The notes under the pieces were generated by a model. The model saw nothing but the letters and a program-made list of their open reading frames with translations. It did no database searches and had not been told where the DNA came from. From Bacteroidota bacterium (lineage in GTDB: Bacteria; Bacteroidota; Bacteroidia; B-17B0; Aurantibacillaceae), in contig JAJNDK010000009.1 in the NCBI GenBank assembly GCA_021156365.1, positions 124,001 to 188,000 on the forward strand: a stretch of DNA of 64,000 nucleotides, in the 5' to 3' direction. This document shows, in pieces, positions 8,930 to 16,697 of this stretch. The translations under genes were made by a program, and so were the position numbers. Position 1 is the stretch's first letter; each line of letters starts with the position of its first letter.

Positions 8930-10729
8930 TTAAATCATCTTCAGGAAACTGATCTCCTTATCGCTGAGGAATCTCCATTTTCCTCTCGGCAGATCTTTTT
9001 TAGTAAGACCTGCAAACATTACACGATCCAGGCGGACCACCGAATAGCCAAGGTGCTCGAACATCCTTCTTACAATACGGTTCCTTCCGGAATGGATCTC
9101 GATACCGATCTCTTTGCGGCTGGTTCCTTCACCCACTATCTCCACTTTGTCCGCTTTGATGAAACCGTCTTCCAGTTCAAAACCGTCTTTCAATGCTTTC
9201 AGATCTTCCGGCTTAATGCCTTTGTCGATGTCTACTGAATACATCTTCTGGATGTTATGTTTCGGATGTGTCAGCTTCATTGCCATATCACCATCGTTGG
9301 TCAGCATCAGCAAACCTGTTGTGTTCCTGTCGAGGCGACCTACAGGGTAGATACGCTCTTTTCCTGTATTCTTCAGCAGCTCCATCACGGTCTTGCGTCC
9401 TTCCGGATCATCAAGTGTAGTGATATAGTCTTTCGGTTTGTTCAATAATACGTATACTTTCTTTTCGCGTCTGATCGATTGTCCGCCGTAGCTGATCACA
9501 TCATCCGGGCTCACTTTGAAACCCAGCTCAGAAACGATTTTTCCATTCACGGTAACAGCGCCGCTTTCGATCAGCTTATCAGCTTCACGACGGGAACATA
9601 CACCGGAGTTGGAAATATATTTGTTCAGACGGATCAGGCCATCATTGGCAGGATTGCTTTTGGAGAAGGATTTTTTTGGAATACGCGGACGTTTTCCATC
9701 CAGATCTTTTTTGCCTTTCTTATCAAAAGAGCGCTCTTCGCCTTCTTCCTTGTCTACGAAATTACGTTTGGAAACGCGGTGTTTTTTGTCTGTTGCGTCA
9801 GAGCCGTATGGCTTTTTGTCGTCGTAATCCTTGCGTGGCTTCGCTTCGTACTGTGAAGCATCAAATCCATCGCCGCTGCTCTTTTTGCTGTATGATCCCG
9901 AACCGCCTTTGGAGATTGGTCTTTTATCGCCAAAGTCCTTACGTGGTTTGTCGCCGTAGGAAGAGTCGGTATCTCTTTTAGGATATGGTTTTCTATCACC
10001 GAAAGATTTGCTTTCACCATATTCTTTACGTGGTTTGTCACCATAGTCCTTACGCGGTTTGTCGCCGTAGGAAGAATCACCATCGCGTTTGGCGTATGGT
10101 TTTTTATCGCCAAAGGGTTTTTTATCACCGTAGTCTTTGCGGGACTTATCGCCGTAATCTCTTTTTGGCTTGTCACCATACGAGGAATCACCGTCACGTT
10201 TAGCATATGGCTTTTTATCGCCGAAAGATTTTTTATCACCGTAGTCTCTCTTCGGTTTATCACCGTAAGAAGAATCTCCATCGCGTTTAGCATATGGTTT
10301 CTTATCACCGAAAGATTTTTTATCACCGTAATCTTTACGCGGTCTGTCGCTGTAGGAAGAATCACCCTCTTTTTTTGCATACGGTTTCTTGTCGCCGTAG
10401 TCTTTACGTGGTTTGTCGTCGTACGAATCGCCTTCTTTTTTGGTTCCGTATTCTTTGCGTGGTTTCTTTTCGTCCCCACCGTCAAAGCCTTTGCTATATG
10501 AATTGCTACGGCTGGTCTTTTTTGCTTCACCACCAAAATCAGCACTGGTAAATACTCTTTTTTTAGGCTTTGCCTCATCCGAAGAGCTTCCTTCTTCCTT
10601 TTTAGAAAACGATTTTTCCTTGTCACCGAATGACTTTTCCCCTCTTCCTTTTCCGAATGTTTTTTTACTTTCACCCGAATCGCCTCTTTTACCGAAAGAT
10701 TTACCAGGTCCGCCTGATTTGTTACTCAT
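8930..10729 (-). CDS. rRNA pseudouridine synthase (RsuA/RluB family) with long repetitive N-terminal extension
   Basis: A 599-residue protein of two unlike halves. Residues about 365-599 form a complete RsuA/RluB enzyme: an S4 RNA-binding domain (IRLNKYISNSGVCSRREADK) and a catalytic domain with YPVGRLDRNTTGLLMLTNDG, whose Asp is the nucleophile that isomerises uridine in rRNA. Residues 1-360 are extremely rich in Lys, Asp, Gly, Ser and Tyr. At about 98-270 they contain repeats of a 29-residue unit around KKPYAKRDGDSSYGDKPKRD. Charged extensions are known in Bacteroidota members of this family, but this one is longer than the enzyme. It may act as a disordered RNA-binding tail. Confidence 0.92.
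   Translation of the reverse strand: MSNKSGGPGKSFGKRGDSGESKKTFGKGRGEKSFGDKEKSFSKKEEGSSSDEAKPKKRVFTSADFGGEAKKTSRSNSYSKGFDGGDEKKPRKEYGTKKEGDSYDDKPRKDYGDKKPYAKKEGDSSYSDRPRKDYGDKKSFGDKKPYAKRDGDSSYGDKPKRDYGDKKSFGDKKPYAKRDGDSSYGDKPKRDYGDKSRKDYGDKKPFGDKKPYAKRDGDSSYGDKPRKDYGDKPRKEYGESKSFGDRKPYPKRDTDSSYGDKPRKDFGDKRPISKGGSGSYSKKSSGDGFDASQYEAKPRKDYDDKKPYGSDATDKKHRVSKRNFVDKEEGEERSFDKKGKKDLDGKRPRIPKKSFSKSNPANDGLIRLNKYISNSGVCSRREADKLIESGAVTVNGKIVSELGFKVSPDDVISYGGQSIRREKKVYVLLNKPKDYITTLDDPEGRKTVMELLKNTGKERIYPVGRLDRNTTGLLMLTNDGDMAMKLTHPKHNIQKMYSVDIDKGIKPEDLKALKDGFELEDGFIKADKVEIVGEGTSRKEIGIEIHSGRNRIVRRMFEHLGYSVVRLDRVMFAGLTKKDLPRGKWRFLSDKEISFLKMI
9920..10438. repeat. Tandem repeat, about 87-bp unit, inside the pseudouridine synthase gene
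   Basis: The DNA encodes repeated blocks of the type GDKKPYAKRDGDSSYGDKPK, with a 29-residue (87-bp) period where the copies are intact. One copy carries an insertion of eight residues (SRKDYGDK-like) and the outer copies are degenerate. Units stay in frame, so copy-number change would lengthen or shorten the tail without destroying the enzyme. The repeat explains long overlapping ORFs on the other frames here. Confidence 0.85.
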
Positions 10730-10968
10730 GTTGAATTTTTTTGCAAAGATAACCTTTTAATTGGTGATTCCAGATTTCCGGTGACGGATGGATGATTCCT
10801 GATACTCAATCGATTGACCGGCCAAAATCACAATACTTCCGGTACCGGAATCAACAACAGGCCCGGAAATGTCGAAAACTATTGAGACAAAAGCCTTCAA
10901 ATCAGCGACTGGAAAGCCAAAATCTGAAATCTAACACCTACATTTGTTCCGCAATTTTTAAATACATT

Positions 10969-12510
10969 ATGCAGGTACAGTTAAGTGAACAAGAACAATT
11001 ACGCAGGCAAAAACTCGAAGAATTAAGAAAAGCAGGGATCAATCCGTATCCGGCGGAAGAATTCCTTGTAAATGTGAGTGCCGCAGACATCCGTGAAAAT
11101 TATGAGCGAGACAAGCTGAACTATAAGAACATCAGCATTGCGGGCCGTATCATGAGTGTGCGTGATATGGGCAAGGCGGCTTTTGCCGTTATCCAGGACG
11201 CTTCCGGCCGTATCCAGATCTACGTAAAACGTGATGAGATCTGCCCGGGTGAGGACAAGAACCTGTATGACCTGGTATGGAAAAAATGCCTGGATCTCGG
11301 TGATATCATCGGGGTGGAAGGCTATGTGTTCACTACCAAAACAGGAGAGATCTCCATTCACGTAACTACATTCAAATTATTAAGCAAATCGCTGAAACCA
11401 CTGCCGGTAGTGAAAACCGATGCAGACGGTAATTCCTTTGATGAGGTGTCGGATGTGGAGCTCCGCTACAGACAACGGTATGTGGACCTCATCATCAACC
11501 CGAAAGTAAAGAAAACATTTGAGCAGCGCACGAAGCTGATGAATACCATACGCACCTTCCTGAATGAAAGGGGCGCACTGGAAGTAGACACACCGGTATT
11601 GCAGTCGATACCGGGTGGCGCTACTGCCCGGCCATTTAAAACGCATCACAATGCACTGGATATTCCTTTGTACCTGCGTATTGCCAACGAATTGTACCTG
11701 AAACGCCTGATCGTGGGCGGTTTCGACTTTGTGTACGAATTCAGCCGCAATTTCCGCAACGAGGGAATGGACCGCACACATAACCCGGAGTTTACCATTC
11801 TCGAGTTCTACACGGCTTACCGCGATTATTTCTGGATGATGAACACGACCGAAAAACTGTTAGAAAAAATAGCCATGGAACTGCATGGAACTTCGGATGT
11901 GCAGGTGGGCGACAATATGATCAGCTTTGCAGCTCCTTTCAAACGGATCTCTATTTTCGGAGCTATACAGGAACACACCGGTATCGATGTGAGTAAAATG
12001 AACGAGGACGAATTGCGCGAAGTGTGCAAAAAACTTCACATCGACGTGGATGCATCCATGGGCAAAGGAAAGCTGATAGACACCTTGTTTGGCGACAAAT
12101 GTGAAGCGCATTATGTGCAGCCTACCTTCATTATTGATTACCCGGTGGAAATGAGCCCGCTTACGAAAAAACACCGAACGGAAGAAGGACTGGTAGAGCG
12201 TTTTGAGCTGATCATCAACGGTAAGGAGATAGCGAATGCATACAGCGAGCTGAACGATCCTATCGATCAGCGCGAGCGTTTTGAAGAGCAGGTGAAACTG
12301 ATGGAAAGAGGCGATGATGAAGCCATGTTCATCGACTACGATTTCCTGCGCGCATTGGAATACGGTATGCCTCCTACTGCAGGGATCGGGATCGGGATAG
12401 ACAGGCTGTGTATGCTGATGACCAACCAGCCTTCGATCCAGGACGTATTGTTCTTTCCGCAAATGCGACCGGAAATGAAAGCGGAGACTACAGATCCGGA
12501 CAAAGCATAA
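10969..12510 (+). CDS. lysS: Lysyl-tRNA synthetase, class II
   Basis: Charges tRNA-Lys. With ATG 10969 the protein has 513 residues, the normal class II size, and begins MQVQLSEQEQLRRQKLEELR; the longer frame from 10792 adds 59 residues that are not LysRS-like. The N-terminal OB fold is at about 55-160. The class II motifs follow: motif 1 in LRYRQRYVDLIINP onward, motif 2 around RNFRNEGMDRTHNPEFT, and motif 3 GIGIGIDRLCMLMTN. KEIANAYSELNDPIDQRERF is also diagnostic. A TACATTTG box at 10939-10946 fits a -7 element and would leave a leader of about 20 bases. It diverges from the pseudouridine synthase gene. Confidence 0.96.
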   Translation: MQVQLSEQEQLRRQKLEELRKAGINPYPAEEFLVNVSAADIRENYERDKLNYKNISIAGRIMSVRDMGKAAFAVIQDASGRIQIYVKRDEICPGEDKNLYDLVWKKCLDLGDIIGVEGYVFTTKTGEISIHVTTFKLLSKSLKPLPVVKTDADGNSFDEVSDVELRYRQRYVDLIINPKVKKTFEQRTKLMNTIRTFLNERGALEVDTPVLQSIPGGATARPFKTHHNALDIPLYLRIANELYLKRLIVGGFDFVYEFSRNFRNEGMDRTHNPEFTILEFYTAYRDYFWMMNTTEKLLEKIAMELHGTSDVQVGDNMISFAAPFKRISIFGAIQEHTGIDVSKMNEDELREVCKKLHIDVDASMGKGKLIDTLFGDKCEAHYVQPTFIIDYPVEMSPLTKKHRTEEGLVERFELIINGKEIANAYSELNDPIDQRERFEEQVKLMERGDDEAMFIDYDFLRALEYGMPPTAGIGIGIDRLCMLMTNQPSIQDVLFFPQMRPEMKAETTDPDKA

Positions 12511-12548
12511 ACTAATTTTCAGGCATGGCTTTAGCTATAACCGGAAAG

Positions 12549-13094
12549 ATGAAAAAAATTTCTGTTATTACATCATCTGTTGCCTTTGCGGGTTTTTGCC
12601 TGCTTGTTTTTTCATGCTCCAACGAGCCGAAGGAAGAGATTCCCGCAAAAGAGCCTGTATTCAGCGGTTTTCATTTTTCGCTGGATTCCATCATACGTGT
12701 AAAAGAAGGGGTTGTTCACGGTTTTGAGCTCGGCGATTCGGCCAAAGCGGTAAAAGCCTATGAGCCGGGCAAACCCGAAGAAGAAGACAGCGATTATGTA
12801 CTCTATTCCTATCCGATCGATTCGGTCAGTCGTTACACCATTGCCTACACGTTTGCAAAAGACACGTTGGAAGAAGCAGAGATCCAGATCAGCAGCAGCA
12901 TTGATGCCGGAACGGAGATCCTCAACAACCTGAAAAAATATTATTCGGGAAAATACACCGCGCCCTTACTGGACAAAGGCATTTATGTATTCAATTGTTA
13001 CGACGGGAACAAGCGGAATTTCAAGATCTCCCTTACCGATAACAGTACTTCAGAAACGGGCATTATCAATATGCTGGTGTATAGGGAGAAATAA
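12549..13094 (+). CDS. Lipoprotein of unknown function
   Basis: About 181 residues from ATG 12549 (MKKISVITSSVAFAGFCLLV). The hydrophobic stretch ends in a lipobox, LVFSC, so this is a lipid-anchored envelope protein. An earlier in-frame ATG at 12525 is possible but would put eight polar residues before the signal. The mature part contains FHFSLDSIIRVKEGVVHGFE, acidic stretches and a predicted beta-rich C-terminus; no domain is recognised. It follows lysS by about 40 bp on the same strand and may be co-transcribed. Confidence 0.7.
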   Translation: MKKISVITSSVAFAGFCLLVFSCSNEPKEEIPAKEPVFSGFHFSLDSIIRVKEGVVHGFELGDSAKAVKAYEPGKPEEEDSDYVLYSYPIDSVSRYTIAYTFAKDTLEEAEIQISSSIDAGTEILNNLKKYYSGKYTAPLLDKGIYVFNCYDGNKRNFKISLTDNSTSETGIINMLVYREK

Positions 13095-13097
13095 AGA

Positions 13098-13364
13098 TCA
13101 GGAGATCTGATCGATCTTATCGGAGATCTGTTTGTTCTTTCGCGAAGATTTGATCAGTCTTACTCCTGCGAATACAAGTCCGAAAATAATTCCCCCATTC
13201 AATAAAAAGCCTAAAAGAGATCCGAGAAAGAAAGCTCCTGTATTCGGGCCCCGAACACTCGTGAGATTTTTCAATAGCAAGGCTATGGTAGTGATACCGG
13301 GAAAACACAATACAAGAGCAATAAGGAAGCAAATAACGGCCAATACGATCTTAAAGACTTTCAT
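13098..13364 (-). CDS. Small two-helix membrane protein
   Basis: An 88-residue protein with one hydrophobic helix at about residues 3-32 and a second at about 47-70, and a short basic, polar tail (SSRKNKQISDKIDQIS). A Gly-rich loop joins the helices. No family is recognised. It lies convergent to the lipoprotein gene, with only 3 bases between stop codons, and directly upstream of pdhB on the same strand as read from its stop side. Confidence 0.55.
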   Translation of the reverse strand: MKVFKIVLAVICFLIALVLCFPGITTIALLLKNLTSVRGPNTGAFFLGSLLGFLLNGGIIFGLVFAGVRLIKSSRKNKQISDKIDQIS

Positions 13365-13394
13365 AGAGATTGTATGTAACGCAGAACAGCAGTA

Positions 13395-14372
13395 TTACTT
13401 ATACATCACTTCTTTCACCGCTTTTACCACTTTCGGTACATTCGGCAGGGAAGCTTCGATCAGTGTAGGTGCATACGGAAGCGGAACATCGGCAGTAGTG
13501 ATCCGGCGAACAGGCGCATCGAGGTAATCGAAAGCTTCTTTCTGAACCATGTATGCGATCTCGGTGGAGATACTTGCCAGGGGCCAGGCTTCTTCCACGA
13601 TCACAAGACGGTTTGTTTTTTTCACCGATTCGATAATAGTTTTATAATCGATAGGGCGAACCGTGCGCAGGTCGATAACCTCTGCACTGATGCCTTCTTT
13701 CTCCAGCTCTTCTGCCGCTTTCAATGCCACTTTGGTGATCTTACCGAAAGTAGCAATTGTAACATCGGTACCCGGACGTTTTACATCCGCCACACCGATC
13801 GGCAATATATATTCTCCTTCAGGGATCTCACCTTTGTCGCCATACATCTGCTCGCTCTCCATGAAGATCACAGGATCGTTATCGCGGATGGCAGCTTTCA
13901 ACAGGCCCTTTGCATCATAAGGATTGGAAGGAACAATTACTTTTAAGCCCGGCGTATTTGCATACCAGTTCTCAAAAGCCTGCGAATGCTGGGAACTGAG
14001 CATCCCTGCACTTGCGGTAGGTCCCCTGAAAACGATAGGCACCGAATATTGTCCGCCGCTCATACTAAGCATTTTTGCAGCAGAATTGATGATCTGGTCG
14101 ATAGCCACGAGTGAGAAGTTGAAGGTCATGAATTCAATGATCGGGCGCAATCCATTGGAAGCAGCGCCGATACCGATACCCGCGAAACCAAGCTCTGCGA
14201 TCGGTGTATCTATCACACGTTTCGCCCCGAATTCGGCCAGCATACCTTTACTCACTTTGTAAGCTCCATTGTATTCCGCCACTTCTTCTCCCATTAAAAA
14301 TACGCTTTGGTCGCGACGCATTTCTTCGCTCATGGCTTCCCGGAGGGCTTCTCTAAACTCTACTGTTTTCAT
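13395..14372 (-). CDS. pdhB: Pyruvate dehydrogenase E1 component, beta subunit
   Basis: The beta subunit of the heterotetrameric E1 enzyme, which decarboxylates pyruvate with thiamine diphosphate and passes the acetyl group to lipoyl-E2. The 325 residues match the family end to end: FREALREAMSEEMRRDQSVF, GEEVAEYNGAYKVSKGM, DTPIAELGFAGIGIGAA, SQHSQAFENWYANTPGLKVI and VEEAWPLASISTEIAYMVQK. Branched-chain 2-oxoacid E1 beta is a close relative, but the sequence reads as the pyruvate form. The alpha subunit and E2/E3 are not in the window. Confidence 0.93.
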   Translation of the reverse strand: MKTVEFREALREAMSEEMRRDQSVFLMGEEVAEYNGAYKVSKGMLAEFGAKRVIDTPIAELGFAGIGIGAASNGLRPIIEFMTFNFSLVAIDQIINSAAKMLSMSGGQYSVPIVFRGPTASAGMLSSQHSQAFENWYANTPGLKVIVPSNPYDAKGLLKAAIRDNDPVIFMESEQMYGDKGEIPEGEYILPIGVADVKRPGTDVTIATFGKITKVALKAAEELEKEGISAEVIDLRTVRPIDYKTIIESVKKTNRLVIVEEAWPLASISTEIAYMVQKEAFDYLDAPVRRITTADVPLPYAPTLIEASLPNVPKVVKAVKEVMYK

Positions 14373-14476
14373 ATGAGGGTGTTCTGTTGAGGAAACAAAA
14401 ATAAGGTTTTTTATGGATTTACGATTTTAAAAAATCAGAGATTTAATCGGTTGAGATACAATCCAATATCCGGTAA

Positions 14477-16615
14477 TTAAATGCGAATGCCTATAATGCA
14501 AACGTCATCTACCTGCTCCAGCATACCTCTCCACGATTCGAAATGTTGATCGAGCTGTTGTTTCTGTATTTCCAGGCTCTTCCCAGATGAAGAGATCAGG
14601 ATCTCTTCCAATTGCTTGTACTTGAATTTTTTTCCTTTCGGACCGCCAAACTGATCGGCAAATCCATCACTGAAAATATAAACCGCGTCTCCCTTCTCCA
14701 ATTGGATAACATGCTGATTGAAGTGATCGAAGCCTTCTGAGCCTATGCCCACCGGCTGCTTATCGGCTTTGTATTCTTTTATTTCCCCGTTGCGCAACAA
14801 CCACAGTGGATTATTGGCCGCGGCAAACACCAGCTCATTTGTAGATGTATCGAGCCTGCAGAGTACCATGTCCATTCCATCCTTGCTTCCGCCCACTTCG
14901 CCTTTCTGTTTGAGCGATTTGATGATCTTGATCTTCAACAGGTCCAGGATATCGCATGGGTCTATAATATCTTTATCGTTGATGATCTCATTCAAAAAGG
15001 AAGTGCCCAGCATGCTCATAAAAGCTCCCGGTACTCCATGCCCCGTGCAGTCTGCCGCCACATAAAACACATACCTGTCCCGCTGCGTGATCCAGAAAAA
15101 ATCACCCGAAACAATATCCTTAGGTTTAAAAAGCACAAACGAATTGGGCAGGATCTCCGAAAAGGTCTCTACCGAAGGCAGCAGGGCCGTTTGTATCCGC
15201 TTTGCATAATTGATACTGTCCGTGATCTCCTTGTTCTTTTCCTCCACTAATTCTTTCTGGCTTTCGATCAGCTCTTTCTGATGCTCTACTTCTGTTTTTT
15301 GCCGGGAAATAATTTCATTCGCCTTCCGCTGCTGCTTCAAACCCCTGAAAATAAAGAAAGCCAGTATGCTCACAAGACCCAGGCCTGTTATAATAAAGTA
15401 GGTCACCGTTCGTTGCTGTTTGATGGTCTTTGCAGAAAGATCATTTTCCAGCTGTAGCTCTTTATTCTCCTGTTCCTTCTTTTCTGTCTCATAGCGGGTG
15501 TTCAGCGACTGGATCTCTTTGTTCTTTGCTTCGTTGTACAGACTATCTTTTACCTGCTGGAATTTTCTTGAATACACAAAAGCGTTTTTATAATCCGCTT
15601 TGTTTTCATAATAATTGGATAACAAACCATAAATATCTTTTTGCAGCTCTTTTATTTCGAGCTCGTCCGCCAGTTTCTCGGCACGCACAATGTACAGGTA
15701 AGCATTGTCGTTTTCGTCCATTACCATATATTGGTTGCCAATATTAAAAGAGGATCGGGCGATATTCAGCTTGTCTCCTGCTTCTTCAAAAAGCTCCAGG
15801 GCTTTTAAATGGATCGCCAGGGCTTCCTTGTGCCGTTCGAGCCTGGACAGGGTATTACCTATGTTATTATACGAAAGTCCCATACCGTTCGCATCGTTGA
15901 TTCGCGTACGGATATCCAATGCCTTTTGATGATAGTACAAGGCGGAGTCCATCTTTTTCAGTGAGCCGTATACATTCCCGATATTATTCAGGGACATACC
16001 GATGGCACTTGAATCCTTCTGCTCTTCTTTTATCTTCAGTCCTCTGAAATGATATTCCAGCGCCTTTTCCTCCTCCCCCATCAGGTCGAACAGGACACCA
16101 AGGCTGTTGTAGGTTTTCCCTAATCCATTCTGTTCATTTTCCGATTCCTGCACTTTCAATGCTTCGAGGTAATACGGGATGGCTTTTTCATAGTCGCCGA
16201 GTATGTTATATACATTGCCTGCACCTGAAAGCAGCTGGCCTTTTGTTTTCGGTTGCTTGTATCTTTCCGCCAGGTCAATTCCTCTATTGTAATTAGCAAG
16301 GGAGCTGTCGAACTGATCGAAGACCGAAAAGGTATATGCTTTATACAAAAGCACACTGCAGATGAATTTTTTATCTGTTTGTTTGTCGGCCAGATCCTGC
16401 GACTGCTCCAATAGTTTCATGGAAGCCTCAGGATCCGAGCTCCAGTATTGTTTGGCGATCGCATTCAATGCCTTGATCGAAACCGTGTCATGTTTGCTTG
16501 CCTTCAGTACTTTGTTCAGACTGTCGATGATGCGCATGTTCTGTGCTTTTGCTGCATACAGGAAGCAAAAAAAACAAGCGGGCAACAAATACTTTTTGAA
16601 AGGGCCGGATACCAT
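14477..16615 (-). CDS. TPR-repeat, membrane-anchored PP2C/SpoIIE-type serine phosphatase
   Basis: A 712-residue sensor-effector. It has an N-terminal signal (LLPACFFCFLYAAKAQ) and about seven TPR units from 40 to 370 (for example GLGKTYNSLGVLFDLMGEEE and GLSYNNIGNTLSRLERHKEA). One transmembrane helix follows near 400-422 (YFIITGLGLVSILAFFIF), then a coiled coil near 425-470. Residues 475-712 form a SpoIIE/RsbU-like phosphatase with YVAADCTGHGVPGAFMSMLG and VYIFSDGFADQFGGPKGKKF, the metal-binding Asp motifs. The TPR part would lie in the periplasm and the phosphatase in the cytoplasm, where it may act on anti-anti-sigma-like partners. No such partner is adjacent. Confidence 0.88.
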   Translation of the reverse strand: MVSGPFKKYLLPACFFCFLYAAKAQNMRIIDSLNKVLKASKHDTVSIKALNAIAKQYWSSDPEASMKLLEQSQDLADKQTDKKFICSVLLYKAYTFSVFDQFDSSLANYNRGIDLAERYKQPKTKGQLLSGAGNVYNILGDYEKAIPYYLEALKVQESENEQNGLGKTYNSLGVLFDLMGEEEKALEYHFRGLKIKEEQKDSSAIGMSLNNIGNVYGSLKKMDSALYYHQKALDIRTRINDANGMGLSYNNIGNTLSRLERHKEALAIHLKALELFEEAGDKLNIARSSFNIGNQYMVMDENDNAYLYIVRAEKLADELEIKELQKDIYGLLSNYYENKADYKNAFVYSRKFQQVKDSLYNEAKNKEIQSLNTRYETEKKEQENKELQLENDLSAKTIKQQRTVTYFIITGLGLVSILAFFIFRGLKQQRKANEIISRQKTEVEHQKELIESQKELVEEKNKEITDSINYAKRIQTALLPSVETFSEILPNSFVLFKPKDIVSGDFFWITQRDRYVFYVAADCTGHGVPGAFMSMLGTSFLNEIINDKDIIDPCDILDLLKIKIIKSLKQKGEVGGSKDGMDMVLCRLDTSTNELVFAAANNPLWLLRNGEIKEYKADKQPVGIGSEGFDHFNQHVIQLEKGDAVYIFSDGFADQFGGPKGKKFKYKQLEEILISSSGKSLEIQKQQLDQHFESWRGMLEQVDDVCIIGIRI

Positions 16616-16697
16616 AGCTTAAATATAGCATTTTTCCAAAATACCAGCCAAATCCTGCGCATTATTCGTAAATTCGCTGCTCTTATTTTTACATCGT

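Noticed and set aside
9920-10438. Regularly spaced repeats resembling a CRISPR array
   Set aside because: Repeats are adjacent, of unequal divergence and fully inside a coding frame; there are no unique spacers of constant length and no cas genes.
9754-10674. 306-residue open frame on the minus strand in a different frame from the pseudouridine synthase
   Set aside because: It is a by-product of the in-frame tandem repeat, which keeps other frames open; its product is low-complexity and matches nothing, while the main frame encodes a recognisable enzyme.
11860-12462. 200-residue open frame antisense to lysS
   Set aside because: It is fully within the lysS coding region with no protein features; shadow ORF.
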